64,000 bases of DNA from Streptosporangiaceae bacterium NEAU-GS5 (GTDB taxonomy: Bacteria > Actinomycetota > Actinomycetes > Streptosporangiales > Streptosporangiaceae): positions 1-64,000 of the forward strand of contig JAGFNW010000008.1 in the NCBI GenBank assembly GCA_017592665.1, in the 5' to 3' direction. Both the position numbers and the translations under genes were made by a program. The notes beneath the pieces are model-generated. The model was not told the DNA's origin. It was given only the letters and a program-made list of their open reading frames with translations, and did no database searches. The first letter of the stretch is position 1, and each line of letters starts with the position of its first letter. This document shows, piece by piece, positions 1 to 11,880 of this stretch.

Positions 1-2099
1 GGTCTGGAAGGCCCCGCGGTCACCATCGACACCGCCTGCTCATCATCACTGGTCGCCCTCCACCAAGCCGCCCACGCCATCCGCAACGGCGAATGCCACC
101 TCGCCCTGGCCGGCGGCGTCAACATCATGTCCACCCCCGGAATGCTCGTCGAATTCTCCCGCCAACGCGGCCTGGCCACCGACGGACGATGCAAACCCTT
201 CGCCGCCACCGCCGACGGCACCGCCTGGGGCGAAGGAACCGGACTCGTCCTACTCGAACGACTAACCGACGCCCACACCAACGGACACCACATCCTGGCC
301 ATCATCCGCGGCTCGGCCATCAACCAAGACGGCGCCTCCAACGGACTGACCGCACCCAACGGACCATCCCAGCAACGCGTCATCCACCAAGCCCTGGCCA
401 ACGCCCGCCTCACCCCCGCCGACATCGACATCGTCGAAGCCCACGGCACCGGCACCACCCTCGGCGACCCCATCGAAGCACAAGCCCTACAAGCCACCTA
501 CGGCAAACACCACACCCCCCAACACCCCCTCTGGCTCGGATCCCTCAAATCCAACATCGGCCACACCATGGCCGCCGCCGGCATCGGCGGCGTCATCAAA
601 ATGATCCAAGCACTCCGCCACGCCACCCTGCCCCCCACCCTCCACGCCGACCAACCCACCCCCCACGTCGACTGGACCAGCGGCACCATCGAACTGCTCA
701 CCACAACACGCCCCTGGCCACCCCTGGACCGCCCCCGACGCGCCGCCATCTCCTCCTTCGGCATCAGCGGCACCAACGCCCACCTCATCCTCGAACAAGC
801 ACCCGACCCGGCCACCACCCAACCCACCCCGACCCACGGCCCCGTCATCTGGCCACTATCGGCCCGCACACCCGAAGCGCTACGCGCACTCGCCGAACGC
901 ATGGCCACCGCGGACACCGACCTGTCTCCGGCCGACGTCGCGGCGACCCTTGCGGCACGGACGCCGTTCGAACACCGCGCGGCAGTCGTTGGCACCGACC
1001 ACGAGCAGTTGCGGGACGCGCTCAGGTCGTTGGCCGACCACACCTTTACTCGGGCCGGGACAGGCAAGACGGTGCTGGTGTTTCCCGGGCAAGGCTCCCA
1101 ATGGGACGCCATGGCCCGCGACCTCTACACCACCGCACCCATATTCCGCGACCACCTCAACCAATGCGCCCACGCCCTAGCCCCCCACACCGACTGGGAC
1201 CTGCTCCACGTCCTACTCACCAACGACGGCGCCCCCCACCTCACCCGCGTCGACGTCATCCAACCCGCCCTGTTCGCCACCATGATCTCCCTGGCCGCCC
1301 TCTGGCAATCCCACGGCATCCGACCCGACGCCGTCATCGGCCACTCCCAAGGCGAAATCGCCGCCGCCCACATCGCCGGCGCCCTCACCCTCAACGACGC
1401 CGCCCGCATCATCGCCCTGCGCAGCCAAGCCATCCGCACCCTGGCCGGCACCGGCGGCATGCTGTCCATCGCCCTACCCGCCCACCACATCCACCCCTAC
1501 CTGCACCCCTACCAACACAACACCCACGACGACCCCGCCATCGCCGTCATCAACGGACCCACCTCCACCGTCGTCTCCGGCCCCACCCACACCCTCGACC
1601 AACTCCAAACCGACCTCCACACCCACAACATCCGCACCCACCGCATCCCCGTCGACTACGCCTCCCACTCCCCCCACGTCGACCAACTCCGCGACCACAT
1701 CCTCCACCTCCTGGCCCCCATCAAACCCCGCCCCAGCCACATCCCCTTCTACTCCACCATCACCGCCACCCCCATCGACACCACCCACCTCGACGCCCAC
1801 TACTGGTTCAACAACCTGCGCACCACCGTCCAATTCGAAGCCACCACCCGCCAACTGCTCGCCGACGGATACGACACCTTCATCGAAGCCAGCCCCCACC
1901 CCGTCCTCACCATCGGCCTCAACGAAACCATCGACGCCACCCGGACCCCCGCGAACGTCATCGCGACCCTGCGCCGCGACGAGGGCGACCTCACCCAGTT
2001 CCTGCGGGCCACCGGCCACGCGTACGCCGCCGGCGCCGCCATCGAGTGGAATCAGCCGGGACGCCACATCGAGCTGCCCACCTATCCCTTCGAACGGAC
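1..2099 (+). repeat. KS-AT block, copy 1 of a 2.1-kb direct duplication
   Basis: This stretch is repeated at 6133-8231 (offset 6132) with no mismatch that I could find by eye. It runs from just before the KS active site, through AT and the post-AT linker, to the codons for PFERT. The copies diverge at once after that point, and the left limit of copy 1 is outside the window. It is most simply a recent module duplication or gene conversion. Confidence 0.9.
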
Positions 2100-5000
2100 G
2101 CCGTTCTGGCTCACCCCCGACGCCGGCCACGGCGACGTCAGCGCGGCGGGACTGACCACGGCAGACCACCCGTTGCTCGGCGCCGTCGTCGACGGTCTCA
2201 ACAGCGTGGTGTTCACCGGCCGGATCTCCCTTGCCACCCACCCGTGGCTGGCCGACCACGTCGTCGCGGGCACGACCGTGCTGCCCGGCACCGCCTTCGT
2301 CGAGATGGCCGTACGCGCCGCCGACGAGGTCGGCTGCGGCGCCATGCGCGAACTGACCATCCACGCGCCCCTGGTCCTGCCCGAACGCGGCGCCACACGG
2401 CTGCGCGTGGAGATCGGCGAACCGGCCGACGACGGAGGACGCCCGATCAGGATCGACTCACGCCCGGACAACGACACGCTCTGGACCTGCCACGCCATCG
2501 GGACCGTCGAGACCGGCTCCCCTGCTCCTGACTGGGATCTCGTCCACTGGCCGCCCGTCGGCGCGCAACCCGTCGCCGTCTCCTACGACGCCCTCGCCGC
2601 GCACGGCTACCACTACGGCGAGGCGTTCCAAGGGCTGGACAAGATGTGGCGGCATGGCGACGACGTCTATGCCGAGGTCGTCCTCCACGCCGCGGATCCA
2701 GGGGCGTACAACCTGCATCCGGCACTGCTCGACGCCGCGCTCCATCCCCTGCTGTTGAACGGGATCCTCCCGGACGACGGCCGGGTGCTGCTGCCGTACG
2801 CCTGGGAGGGCGTGACCCTCCATGCGTCCGGCGCGTCCGTGCTGCGGGTATCGATGACGATGGCGCGGGACAACGCGGTGCGGCTGCGTGCGGCGGACGG
2901 CGCGGGGGCGCCGGTCGCCGAGGTGGCGTCGCTGGCCATGCTTCCCGCCGACCCCGTTCAGCTGGGTGCGGCGGCGGCAGGCCGGGAGTCCCTTCTGCGC
3001 CTGGAGTGGACGGCCGCGCCGCCCGCGCACGCCACGCCGCCCGCCCGTCTCTCGCTGCTCGGCGATGACCTGTTCGGGCTGGGCTCGATGCTTGGCCCGA
3101 TGCTGGGCTCGACGCTGGACGTCGACGCGGTCGACGCGGTCGTGTGCATCGGCGGTGAGGACACGGATGACGTCCCGGGGGCCGCCCGCACGGCGCTGTA
3201 CGGCACGCTCGATCTGGTCCAGACGTGGCTCGCCGACGACCGGTTCGCGGACGGGCGGCTGGTCGTGGTCACCCGGCGTGCCGTGATGACCGGGGACGGC
3301 GAGCCCGCGCCGGACCTGGCCGCCGCACCGGTCTGGGGGCTGCTGCGCTCCGCTCAGGCCGAGAATCCCGGCCGGCTGGTCCTGATCGACGTGGACGAGG
3401 ATGATCGGTCGCTCGCCGCGCTGCCGTACGCGCTGGCGGGCGACGTCACACAGTGCGCGCTGCGCGGCGGCGAGGTGCTGGTGCCGCGGCTGACCAGGGC
3501 GAGTGCCACGGATCGGCTGCGACCGCCGGACGGCGTGCCGTGGCGGCTGGACGTGGTGGGCCGGAGCAGGCTGGAGTCGCTGTCGCTGGTGCCGTGCGAG
3601 GAGGCCGGCGCGCCGCTGCGGCCGGAGCAGATCCGGGTCGCGGTGCGCGCGTGCGGGCTGAACTTCCGCGACGTGCTGATCGCGCTCGGCGTGCACCCCG
3701 GCGACGCGAACATGGGCGAGGGCGCCGGCGTGGTGCTCGAGGTCGGCTCCGCGGTGACCACCGTACGGCCCGGCGACCGGGTGATGGGCATGCTGCCCGG
3801 CGCGTTCGGGCCCACCGCGGTGGGCGACCACCGGTGGGTCACTCAGATGCCGTCGGAGTGGTCGTTCGAGCAGGCCGCCGCGATTCCCATCGTGTTCGGC
3901 ACGGCGTACCACGGGCTGGTCAACCTCGCCAAGCTCAAGCCGGGCGAGTCGGTGCTGATCCACGCCGCCGCGGGCGGGGTGGGCATCGCCGCCGCGCAGC
4001 TCGCGCGATCCGTCGGCGCGGAGATCTACGGCACGGCGAGCTCCGGCAAGTGGGACACACTGCGCGGGCTCGGCATCGAGGACGCGCGCATCGCCAACTC
4101 GCGCACGCTGGATTTCGAGCGCGAGTTCCTGTCCGCCACGGGCGGCCGCGGCGTCGACGTCGTGCTGAACTGCCTCGCCAAGGAGTTCGTGGACGCCACC
4201 CTGCGGCTCCAGCCGGGCGGCGGACGGTTCATCGAGCTGGGCAAGACCGACATCAGGGACGCCGCCGCGGTCGCCGCGGCGCACCCGGGCATCGCGTACC
4301 AGGCCTTCGACCTGATCACGCTGGCGCTGGACGACCCGGACCTGTACCAGTCGATCCTCCGCGAGCTCGCCGCGCTGTTCTCCTCAGGCGCGCTCACGCC
4401 GTTGCCCATGCGCACGTGGGACATCCGGCAGGCGCCGGACGCGTTCCGCTTCCTCAGCCAGGGCCGGAACATCGGCAAGATCGTGCTGACCATGCCGCCG
4501 CGGTGGGACACCGAAGGCACCGTGCTGATCACCGGCGGCACCGGAACGCTCGGCGGCCTGTTCGCCCGGCATCTGGTCACCACGCAGGGGGTGCGCCATC
4601 TGCTGCTGGTCTCCCGGCGCGGACCGGACGCGCCCGGAGCCGCCGACCTGGTCGCGGAGCTGGCCCGGCTGGGCGCCGACGCGACGGCCGCCGCGTGCGA
4701 CGTGACCGACCGGGCCGCGCTTTCCGCGCTGCTCGCGACGATCCCGGCGGACCGCCCGCTCACCGGCGTGGTGCACGCCGCGGGGATCCTGGACGACGGG
4801 CTGGTGTCCACGCTGACCCCGGAACGGCTCGACGCGGTGCTGCGGCCGAAGCTGGACGCGGCCTGGAATCTGCACGACCTGACCCGTGGTCTCGGACTTT
4901 CGGCGTTCGTGCTGTTCTCCTCGATCATGGGCACGATCGGCAACGCCGGTCAGGGCAACTACGCCGCCGCGAACGTGTTCCTCGACGCGCTCGCCCAGCA

Positions 5001-8000
5001 CCGCCGTGCCATCGGACTGCCGGCGACCTCGCTGGCCTGGGGTTTCTGGGATCAGCGCAGCGGAATGACGGGCGACCTGAGCGACGCGGACATCGAGAGG
5101 ATGGCGCGCACGGGGCTCCGGCCGCTGCCCTCGGACGAAGGTGTCGCGCTGTTCGACGCGGCCTTCGCGGGTGGTGAGGTCACCGCGACTTTGGCCGCGC
5201 TCGACATGGATCGGCTGCGCGCGCGGGCCGAGCAGGCGAGCCTGCCCGAGGTGCTGCGCGGGCTGGTCCGGGCGCGGCGTACGGCGGCCGCGGTCACGGC
5301 GACCGGCTCGGCGCTCGCCGACCGGCTGGCAGGCCGTCCGGCCGAGGAGATCGATCGCGAGCTGCTCGACCTGGTGTGCTCGCACACCGCCACGGTGCTC
5401 GGCCATGCCGGTGCGGGCGCCGTACGGCCGGACGTCGCGTTCCGGGAGCACGGCATCGACTCGCTGTCCGCTATGGAGCTGCGCAACCGGCTGAACGATG
5501 TCACCGGGCTGCGGCTGCCGTCCACAGTGGTGTTCGACTACCCGACCCCGTACGCGCTGGTCGCCCACGTGCGCGCGGAATTGCTGGGCGACGCCGTCCC
5601 GGTCGCGGCCCCGGCGATGGCGGCGCACGCCGCAGGTGGGGATGGGGACGACGATCCGATCGCCATCGTCGGCATGGCCTGCCGGTATCCCGGTGGCGCG
5701 GCGTCGCCGGAGGAGCTGTGGGAGCTCGTGCTGTCGGAGCGGGACGCCGTCTCCGGACTGCCGCGCAACCGAGGGTGGGACGTGGAGAACCTGTTCGACG
5801 CCGACCCAGGGCGCACCGGCAAGAGCTACGTCGACAAGGGATGTTTCCTGCACGACGCGGGCGAGTTCGACGCGGGGTTCTTCGGGATCTCGCCGCGTGA
5901 GGCGCTGGCGATGGACCCGCAGCAGCGGCTGCTGCTGGAAACCGCGTGGGAGACGCTGGAACGCGCCGGGATCGAGCCCGGCTCGCTGCGCGGCACCCAG
6001 ACCGGAGTGTTCGTCGGCGCGCTGTTCCAGGAGTATGGACCCCCGATGTCCGAGGGCTCGGCCGAAGCCGACGGAATGCTGCTCACCGGGAAGACGACGA
6101 GTGTCCTTTCGGGCCGGATCGCGTATTTCCTCGGTCTGGAAGGCCCCGCGGTCACCATCGACACCGCCTGCTCATCATCACTGGTCGCCCTCCACCAAGC
6201 CGCCCACGCCATCCGCAACGGCGAATGCCACCTCGCCCTGGCCGGCGGCGTCAACATCATGTCCACCCCCGGAATGCTCGTCGAATTCTCCCGCCAACGC
6301 GGCCTGGCCACCGACGGACGATGCAAACCCTTCGCCGCCACCGCCGACGGCACCGCCTGGGGCGAAGGAACCGGACTCGTCCTACTCGAACGACTAACCG
6401 ACGCCCACACCAACGGACACCACATCCTGGCCATCATCCGCGGCTCGGCCATCAACCAAGACGGCGCCTCCAACGGACTGACCGCACCCAACGGACCATC
6501 CCAGCAACGCGTCATCCACCAAGCCCTGGCCAACGCCCGCCTCACCCCCGCCGACATCGACATCGTCGAAGCCCACGGCACCGGCACCACCCTCGGCGAC
6601 CCCATCGAAGCACAAGCCCTACAAGCCACCTACGGCAAACACCACACCCCCCAACACCCCCTCTGGCTCGGATCCCTCAAATCCAACATCGGCCACACCA
6701 TGGCCGCCGCCGGCATCGGCGGCGTCATCAAAATGATCCAAGCACTCCGCCACGCCACCCTGCCCCCCACCCTCCACGCCGACCAACCCACCCCCCACGT
6801 CGACTGGACCAGCGGCACCATCGAACTGCTCACCACAACACGCCCCTGGCCACCCCTGGACCGCCCCCGACGCGCCGCCATCTCCTCCTTCGGCATCAGC
6901 GGCACCAACGCCCACCTCATCCTCGAACAAGCACCCGACCCGGCCACCACCCAACCCACCCCGACCCACGGCCCCGTCATCTGGCCACTATCGGCCCGCA
7001 CACCCGAAGCGCTACGCGCACTCGCCGAACGCATGGCCACCGCGGACACCGACCTGTCTCCGGCCGACGTCGCGGCGACCCTTGCGGCACGGACGCCGTT
7101 CGAACACCGCGCGGCAGTCGTTGGCACCGACCACGAGCAGTTGCGGGACGCGCTCAGGTCGTTGGCCGACCACACCTTTACTCGGGCCGGGACAGGCAAG
7201 ACGGTGCTGGTGTTTCCCGGGCAAGGCTCCCAATGGGACGCCATGGCCCGCGACCTCTACACCACCGCACCCATATTCCGCGACCACCTCAACCAATGCG
7301 CCCACGCCCTAGCCCCCCACACCGACTGGGACCTGCTCCACGTCCTACTCACCAACGACGGCGCCCCCCACCTCACCCGCGTCGACGTCATCCAACCCGC
7401 CCTGTTCGCCACCATGATCTCCCTGGCCGCCCTCTGGCAATCCCACGGCATCCGACCCGACGCCGTCATCGGCCACTCCCAAGGCGAAATCGCCGCCGCC
7501 CACATCGCCGGCGCCCTCACCCTCAACGACGCCGCCCGCATCATCGCCCTGCGCAGCCAAGCCATCCGCACCCTGGCCGGCACCGGCGGCATGCTGTCCA
7601 TCGCCCTACCCGCCCACCACATCCACCCCTACCTGCACCCCTACCAACACAACACCCACGACGACCCCGCCATCGCCGTCATCAACGGACCCACCTCCAC
7701 CGTCGTCTCCGGCCCCACCCACACCCTCGACCAACTCCAAACCGACCTCCACACCCACAACATCCGCACCCACCGCATCCCCGTCGACTACGCCTCCCAC
7801 TCCCCCCACGTCGACCAACTCCGCGACCACATCCTCCACCTCCTGGCCCCCATCAAACCCCGCCCCAGCCACATCCCCTTCTACTCCACCATCACCGCCA
7901 CCCCCATCGACACCACCCACCTCGACGCCCACTACTGGTTCAACAACCTGCGCACCACCGTCCAATTCGAAGCCACCACCCGCCAACTGCTCGCCGACGG

Positions 8001-10587
8001 ATACGACACCTTCATCGAAGCCAGCCCCCACCCCGTCCTCACCATCGGCCTCAACGAAACCATCGACGCCACCCGGACCCCCGCGAACGTCATCGCGACC
8101 CTGCGCCGCGACGAGGGCGACCTCACCCAGTTCCTGCGGGCCACCGGCCACGCGTACGCCGCCGGCGCCGCCATCGAGTGGAATCAGCCGGGACGCCACA
8201 TCGAGCTGCCCACCTATCCCTTCGAACGGACCCACTACTGGCTCGCGCCCGACAACAGACGCGGTGACGTGGGGGCCGCCGGGCTGACCATGGCCGGCCA
8301 TCCGCTGCTCGCGGCCGTCGTCGACGGCGCCAGCGCGACGGTCATGACCGGCCGGATCTCCCCCGCCACCCATCCCTGGCTCGCGGACGCCACCACGCTG
8401 CCGGGCGCCGCCTTCGTCGAGCTGGCCGTCCACGCCGCCGACCAGGTCGGCTGCGGCGCCATCCGTGAACTGACCATCCACGCGCCCCTGGTCCTGCCCG
8501 AACGCGGCGCCACACGGCTGCGCGTGGAGATCGGCGAACCGGCCGACGACGGCGGACGCCCGATCAGGATCGACTCACGCCCGGACAACGCCGGCGACAC
8601 ACCCTGGACGTGCCACGCCACGGGCGCCCTGGACGCCGCCGAAGCACCGATCCCGGACTGGGACCTCACCCAGTGGCCGCCCACCGGTGCGCGACCCGTC
8701 GGCCAGGGCATCTGGCGCCACGGCGACCACGTCTATGCCGAGGTCGCCCTCCCGGCCGGCGACCCAGGCGCCTACAACCTGCATCCGGCACTGCTCGATG
8801 CCGCGCTTCAGGCCGCCTTCCCGGACGGCGCGAGGATGGCGACGTCATGGCGCGGGGTCGCCGTGCACGCGGTCGGCGCGTCCGCCCTGCGGGCACGGAT
8901 CACGCCGAGCGCCGCCGGGTCGGTGTCGGTCGCGCTGGCCGACACCACGGGAGACCCGGTCGCCGAGATCAGCCGGGTCGTCACCACCCAGGTCAGCCCC
9001 CGCGAACTGCGGGCCGCCAGGATCGCGCAGCTCGACGCGCTGCACCGGGAGACGTGGGTCGGCAAGGCCCCATCGCCCGTACAGTCGTCCATGCCCTCGC
9101 CCATGGCGACCTGGGGGATCGTCGGAGCCGATCCGCTGCGCGCCAGGGCGGGGCTGGCCGCCGCCGGCGTCGACGCCGTGCCGTATCCCGATCTCGCCGC
9201 CCTGACCAGCGCGCCCGTGCCCGACTACCTGGTGCTGACCGTGCCGGCGGGTGGCGATGTCGCCGACACGGCGCGCGAGACGTGGCGCCAGGTGCGGGAT
9301 CTGCTGGCGATCGACGCGCTCGCCGCCGCGACCGTGGTGTGCCTGACCACGTCGGCCACGCCGGCGTTCGACGGCGCCGCCACCACCGATCTCGCCGCCG
9401 CCACCGATCTCGCCGGCGCCGCCGCCTGGGGGCTGATCCGGTCCGCGCAGCTGGAGAACCCCGGCCGGTTCCTGCTCGCCGACGTGGACGGCGGCGACGG
9501 GTCGTGGCGCGCGCTGCCGAAGGCCGTGCTCCTCGGCGAGCCGCAGCTGGCGCTGCGCGACGGCGAGCTCCGGGTGCCCCGCCTCACCCGGGTCGCCCCG
9601 GCCGGCGGTCACGAGCCGGCCAGCGGTCACGAGCCCCTCAGTGGCAGCGCGCCGGTCAGGGGGAGTGCGATGGTCGCGGGGGCGACGACGCCGATGGGCG
9701 CTGAGCTGGCGCGGCACCTGGCCGCTGGGGCCTGCGACCCGGGTGACCGCACGGCGTTGCGCGAGCTGATCGCCGCGCTGCCCGCCGACCACCCGCTGAC
9801 CACGGTCGTGTACGTGCCGGACGGGCCGCTCGACGACTTCGAGGCGTTGCGTGCGGTGGTCGACGCCGTGCGGATCCTCGACGAGGAGATCGGCGCAGCC
9901 ACCCTGATCCTGTGCTCGTCGTTGGCCGGGACGGTCGGCGGAGGGATCGCCGTCGAGGCCGCGGTGGCAGCCACGCTGGACGCGCTCGCCCGGCGGCGGC
10001 GCGCTCATGGCGCGCCCGCGGTGTCGCTGGCCTGGGGGCCGTGGGCGCTGGGCGACCAGCCGTCCCATTCGCGGATCGTCGGAGCCGGCTCACTGGGCTC
10101 GTCGGAGGCGGTCGCGCTGTTCGAGGGCGCCTGTCTCGCCGACGAACCCGTGGTGATCCCGGCGAGGCTGGACCTGGCCGATCTCGCCAGGCGGGCCAAG
10201 GCCGGGGAGACGGTGCCGCCCGCGTACAGGTCGCTAATCAGGACCACCGGCAAGCGCGCGGCAGGCGGCGGCGCGGCCTCGGCGACGTCGCTGCGGCACC
10301 GGCTCGCCGCGATGATGGAGGCCGACCGGGACCAGATGCTGTTCGACCTGATCCGCACGCACGTCTCGGCCGTGCTCGGGCACGCCTCGCCCGGCACGGT
10401 GCAGCCCGACCAGATCTTCCGTGAGCTCGGGTTCGACTCGCTGTCGGCGCTGACCTTGCGAAACCGGTTGAACTCGGCGACCGGCCTGCGCCTGAAGGCG
10501 GCGCTGATGTTCGACCACCCGACGCCGAACGACCTCGTCCGGCACCTTAAAGAAGAGCTGCTCGAACCCGCCGTGAAGGCGAAATGA
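1..10587 (+). CDS. Modular type I polyketide synthase, two modules, 5' end outside the window
   Basis: The frame is open from base 1 and begins with the ketosynthase motif DTACSSSL (Cys13), so the gene starts upstream. Domain order by residue in the window: KS1 to ~265, AT1 ~359-655, DH1 ~719-990, ER ~1185-1490, KR1 ~1502-1690, ACP1 (Ser1821), KS2 ~1885-2310 (Cys2057), AT2 (Ser2493), DH-like ~2763-3000, KR-like ~3020-3400, ACP2 (Ser3480). Both ATs have GHSQGE and YASH, the family signature for methylmalonyl-CoA. DH1 keeps His753 in [10 protein letters not shown], the ER has the NADPH loop HAAAGGVG, and KR1 has Tyr1654 and the LDD motif of B-type reductases. The first module should therefore fully reduce its extension. 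In the second module DH and KR have lost their catalytic residues, so a beta-ketone should remain. No thioesterase follows, and only about ten residues lie beyond ACP2. Confidence 0.97.
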   Translation, partial: GLEGPAVTIDTACSSSLVALHQAAHAIRNGECHLALAGGVNIMSTPGMLVEFSRQRGLATDGRCKPFAATADGTAWGEGTGLVLLERLTDAHTNGHHILAIIRGSAINQDGASNGLTAPNGPSQQRVIHQALANARLTPADIDIVEAHGTGTTLGDPIEAQALQATYGKHHTPQHPLWLGSLKSNIGHTMAAAGIGGVIKMIQALRHATLPPTLHADQPTPHVDWTSGTIELLTTTRPWPPLDRPRRAAISSFGISGTNAHLILEQAPDPATTQPTPTHGPVIWPLSARTPEALRALAERMATADTDLSPADVAATLAARTPFEHRAAVVGTDHEQLRDALRSLADHTFTRAGTGKTVLVFPGQGSQWDAMARDLYTTAPIFRDHLNQCAHALAPHTDWDLLHVLLTNDGAPHLTRVDVIQPALFATMISLAALWQSHGIRPDAVIGHSQGEIAAAHIAGALTLNDAARIIALRSQAIRTLAGTGGMLSIALPAHHIHPYLHPYQHNTHDDPAIAVINGPTSTVVSGPTHTLDQLQTDLHTHNIRTHRIPVDYASHSPHVDQLRDHILHLLAPIKPRPSHIPFYSTITATPIDTTHLDAHYWFNNLRTTVQFEATTRQLLADGYDTFIEASPHPVLTIGLNETIDATRTPANVIATLRRDEGDLTQFLRATGHAYAAGAAIEWNQPGRHIELPTYPFERTPFWLTPDAGHGDVSAAGLTTADHPLLGAVVDGLNSVVFTGRISLATHPWLADHVVAGTTVLPGTAFVEMAVRAADEVGCGAMRELTIHAPLVLPERGATRLRVEIGEPADDGGRPIRIDSRPDNDTLWTCHAIGTVETGSPAPDWDLVHWPPVGAQPVAVSYDALAAHGYHYGEAFQGLDKMWRHGDDVYAEVVLHAADPGAYNLHPALLDAALHPLLLNGILPDDGRVLLPYAWEGVTLHASGASVLRVSMTMARDNAVRLRAADGAGAPVAEVASLAMLPADPVQLGAAAAGRESLLRLEWTAAPPAHATPPARLSLLGDDLFGLGSMLGPMLGSTLDVDAVDAVVCIGGEDTDDVPGAARTALYGTLDLVQTWLADDRFADGRLVVVTRRAVMTGDGEPAPDLAAAPVWGLLRSAQAENPGRLVLIDVDEDDRSLAALPYALAGDVTQCALRGGEVLVPRLTRASATDRLRPPDGVPWRLDVVGRSRLESLSLVPCEEAGAPLRPEQIRVAVRACGLNFRDVLIALGVHPGDANMGEGAGVVLEVGSAVTTVRPGDRVMGMLPGAFGPTAVGDHRWVTQMPSEWSFEQAAAIPIVFGTAYHGLVNLAKLKPGESVLIHAAAGGVGIAAAQLARSVGAEIYGTASSGKWDTLRGLGIEDARIANSRTLDFEREFLSATGGRGVDVVLNCLAKEFVDATLRLQPGGGRFIELGKTDIRDAAAVAAAHPGIAYQAFDLITLALDDPDLYQSILRELAALFSSGALTPLPMRTWDIRQAPDAFRFLSQGRNIGKIVLTMPPRWDTEGTVLITGGTGTLGGLFARHLVTTQGVRHLLLVSRRGPDAPGAADLVAELARLGADATAAACDVTDRAALSALLATIPADRPLTGVVHAAGILDDGLVSTLTPERLDAVLRPKLDAAWNLHDLTRGLGLSAFVLFSSIMGTIGNAGQGNYAAANVFLDALAQHRRAIGLPATSLAWGFWDQRSGMTGDLSDADIERMARTGLRPLPSDEGVALFDAAFAGGEVTATLAALDMDRLRARAEQASLPEVLRGLVRARRTAAAVTATGSALADRLAGRPAEEIDRELLDLVCSHTATVLGHAGAGAVRPDVAFREHGIDSLSAMELRNRLNDVTGLRLPSTVVFDYPTPYALVAHVRAELLGDAVPVAAPAMAAHAAGGDGDDDPIAIVGMACRYPGGAASPEELWELVLSERDAVSGLPRNRGWDVENLFDADPGRTGKSYVDKGCFLHDAGEFDAGFFGISPREALAMDPQQRLLLETAWETLERAGIEPGSLRGTQTGVFVGALFQEYGPPMSEGSAEADGMLLTGKTTSVLSGRIAYFLGLEGPAVTIDTACSSSLVALHQAAHAIRNGECHLALAGGVNIMSTPGMLVEFSRQRGLATDGRCKPFAATADGTAWGEGTGLVLLERLTDAHTNGHHILAIIRGSAINQDGASNGLTAPNGPSQQRVIHQALANARLTPADIDIVEAHGTGTTLGDPIEAQALQATYGKHHTPQHPLWLGSLKSNIGHTMAAAGIGGVIKMIQALRHATLPPTLHADQPTPHVDWTSGTIELLTTTRPWPPLDRPRRAAISSFGISGTNAHLILEQAPDPATTQPTPTHGPVIWPLSARTPEALRALAERMATADTDLSPADVAATLAARTPFEHRAAVVGTDHEQLRDALRSLADHTFTRAGTGKTVLVFPGQGSQWDAMARDLYTTAPIFRDHLNQCAHALAPHTDWDLLHVLLTNDGAPHLTRVDVIQPALFATMISLAALWQSHGIRPDAVIGHSQGEIAAAHIAGALTLNDAARIIALRSQAIRTLAGTGGMLSIALPAHHIHPYLHPYQHNTHDDPAIAVINGPTSTVVSGPTHTLDQLQTDLHTHNIRTHRIPVDYASHSPHVDQLRDHILHLLAPIKPRPSHIPFYSTITATPIDTTHLDAHYWFNNLRTTVQFEATTRQLLADGYDTFIEASPHPVLTIGLNETIDATRTPANVIATLRRDEGDLTQFLRATGHAYAAGAAIEWNQPGRHIELPTYPFERTHYWLAPDNRRGDVGAAGLTMAGHPLLAAVVDGASATVMTGRISPATHPWLADATTLPGAAFVELAVHAADQVGCGAIRELTIHAPLVLPERGATRLRVEIGEPADDGGRPIRIDSRPDNAGDTPWTCHATGALDAAEAPIPDWDLTQWPPTGARPVGQGIWRHGDHVYAEVALPAGDPGAYNLHPALLDAALQAAFPDGARMATSWRGVAVHAVGASALRARITPSAAGSVSVALADTTGDPVAEISRVVTTQVSPRELRAARIAQLDALHRETWVGKAPSPVQSSMPSPMATWGIVGADPLRARAGLAAAGVDAVPYPDLAALTSAPVPDYLVLTVPAGGDVADTARETWRQVRDLLAIDALAAATVVCLTTSATPAFDGAATTDLAAATDLAGAAAWGLIRSAQLENPGRFLLADVDGGDGSWRALPKAVLLGEPQLALRDGELRVPRLTRVAPAGGHEPASGHEPLSGSAPVRGSAMVAGATTPMGAELARHLAAGACDPGDRTALRELIAALPADHPLTTVVYVPDGPLDDFEALRAVVDAVRILDEEIGAATLILCSSLAGTVGGGIAVEAAVAATLDALARRRRAHGAPAVSLAWGPWALGDQPSHSRIVGAGSLGSSEAVALFEGACLADEPVVIPARLDLADLARRAKAGETVPPAYRSLIRTTGKRAAGGGAASATSLRHRLAAMMEADRDQMLFDLIRTHVSAVLGHASPGTVQPDQIFRELGFDSLSALTLRNRLNSATGLRLKAALMFDHPTPNDLVRHLKEELLEPAVKAK
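6133..8231 (+). repeat. KS-AT block, copy 2 of a 2.1-kb direct duplication
   Basis: This is the second copy of bases 1-2099. Its left edge falls inside KS2, about 36 bases before the catalytic Cys codon, where the base composition also changes abruptly to C-rich, G-poor codons. A shorter similar stretch of the DH domains (about 2336-2470 and 8452-8583) is also nearly identical. Confidence 0.9.
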
Positions 10588-10651
10588 AGCAGCCCCTCGA
10601 TAGCGTCGCGGCCGACCGTACAACAAGCCGACAACGACTCGGGGAAACACA

Positions 10652-11071
10652 ATGAGCATCAAGGCGCGCACGCGGTTCGCGATCGTCGCCGCCGCGGTGG
10701 GCATCGCCGCCACCACGCTGGCCGGCTCCACGGCCGCGCAGGCCAAGCAGGCCACGCAGGCCACGCAGGCCGGGGGGACCTATCTCGGCTGTCCGTATGG
10801 GGCCGTGTGCATCTACACCGACACGACGTTCAGCCACCGCACGCAGACCTTCTGGTCGTACGGGCCGCACAACCTGGTCAACCAGTTCGGCCGCAGGCCC
10901 GTCGTCAACAACCAGTACGGAGGCGCGACGGCGACCCTGTGCTACGGCTACAACGGCGTCAACTGCGACCCGGGCTGGACCCTGCCTCCCGTGGAGGGCA
11001 CGGCCTGTATCGCCTGCTACTCCCTTCCCGACCTGACGCCGTTCAATTCCATCGTCCTCAACCGCCCATAG
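10652..11071 (+). CDS. Small secreted cysteine-containing protein, peptidase-inhibitor I36-like
   Basis: The 139-aa product begins with a Sec signal peptide: basic start, hydrophobic core, then an Ala-rich end near TAAQA. A short polar KQATQATQA stretch and a mature domain of about 100 residues follow. The mature part has several Cys, Tyr and Gly residues and begins YLGCPYGAVCIY, which resembles the I36 / beta-gamma-crystallin-like secreted proteins of actinomycetes. No catalytic motif is visible. It lies 64 bases after the PKS gene on the same strand, but an exported protein has no obvious role in polyketide assembly. I think it is a chance neighbour. Family assignment is tentative. Confidence 0.7.
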   Translation: MSIKARTRFAIVAAAVGIAATTLAGSTAAQAKQATQATQAGGTYLGCPYGAVCIYTDTTFSHRTQTFWSYGPHNLVNQFGRRPVVNNQYGGATATLCYGYNGVNCDPGWTLPPVEGTACIACYSLPDLTPFNSIVLNRP

Positions 11072-11096
11072 CCCGCCCTACGCGGGACCACGCGAA

Positions 11097-11129
11097 GACG
11101 CCCCCGAGGCTTGAGACCTCGGGGGCGTC
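11097..11129. terminator. Bidirectional intrinsic terminator
   Basis: A perfect 13-bp GC-rich stem (gacgcccccgagg and its complement) encloses a 7-base loop. It sits between the convergent secreted-protein gene and the SDR gene, so it can end transcription from both sides. There is no long T run, as is usual in actinomycetes. Confidence 0.85.
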
Positions 11130-11145
11130 GGCGATGGCCGGGGTG

Positions 11146-11880
11146 TCACCAGACGAGTCCGCCGTTGACCTCCAGCACGTGGCCGTTGATGTAGGAGCTT
11201 TCGTCACCGGCCAGGAAGACGGCCGCGTCGGTCAGTTCGTTCGCGCGGCCGACCCGCCCGGCGGCGAGCTTCAGGGAGTATTTGTCCCAGATCGGGGAGT
11301 TCTGCAGCGCCTTCCCCATGCCTTCGTCGATCACGCCGGGGCACAGGCAGTTCACGGTGATGCCGTCGGCGGCCACTTCCGCCGCGACGACCTTGGTGAA
11401 CATCTCGATGCCCGCCTTCGTGGCGCTGTAGGCCGCCGCGCCGGGCGCGACCCGCGAGCTCAGCGCCGACGACATGGTGATGATCCGGCCCGCCGGGCTC
11501 TGCCGCAGGTGCGGCAGAGCGGCGCGGACGCAGTTGAAGGTGCCGGTGAGATTGGTGGCCACCATCTCGTGCCACTGGCCGGGCTCGAGGTCCGACACGC
11601 GGCCCGGACGGCTGACGCCGGCGTTGGCGACGACGATGTCAAGGCCGCCGAAGCGTTCGACGGCGCCGGTGATCACCTGGTCGACCGACTCGAGCTCGCG
11701 GACGTCGAGCGGCAGGAAGGCGATGTTGTCGTCATCGGTGTCGGCGGGCGGCCACGCGGGCTCCTTCCCGCGCGCCGCGACGACGACGCTTGCCCCTTCG
11801 GCGAGGTAGGCCTCGGCGATGCGTCTGCCGAGCCCCTTCGTGCCGCCGGTGACGACGGCGACCCTGCCCTTCAACCTCAT
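11146..11880 (-). CDS. SDR-family NAD(P)-dependent oxidoreductase (polyketide tailoring ketoreductase)
   Basis: This 244-aa classical short-chain dehydrogenase/reductase has the cofactor motif TGGTKGLG near the N-terminus, the NAG motif (VANAG), a catalytic Ser in TMSSALSS and the YSATK active-site Tyr-Lys pair. Length is typical of FabG-like ketoreductases. Its ATG overlaps the TGA of the upstream cyclase gene (ATGA), so the two are translationally coupled. With the cyclase, halogenase-like and P450 genes beside it, it probably reduces a keto group of the polyketide product. The substrate cannot be read from sequence. It is the last gene of its operon and ends just before the hairpin at 11097-11129. 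Confidence 0.9.
   Translation of the reverse strand: MRLKGRVAVVTGGTKGLGRRIAEAYLAEGASVVVAARGKEPAWPPADTDDDNIAFLPLDVRELESVDQVITGAVERFGGLDIVVANAGVSRPGRVSDLEPGQWHEMVATNLTGTFNCVRAALPHLRQSPAGRIITMSSALSSRVAPGAAAYSATKAGIEMFTKVVAAEVAADGITVNCLCPGVIDEGMGKALQNSPIWDKYSLKLAAGRVGRANELTDAAVFLAGDESSYINGHVLEVNGGLVW

Noticed and set aside
93-2531. Long second open frame on the plus strand over the PKS, very rich in Arg, His and Pro.
   Set aside because: Its composition is that of an out-of-frame shadow of a C-rich KS-AT coding sequence, and it repeats over the second copy of the block.
10652-11071. The secreted I36-like protein as part of the polyketide pathway.
   Set aside because: It carries a signal peptide, has no tailoring motif, and is cut off from the tailoring genes by a bidirectional terminator.
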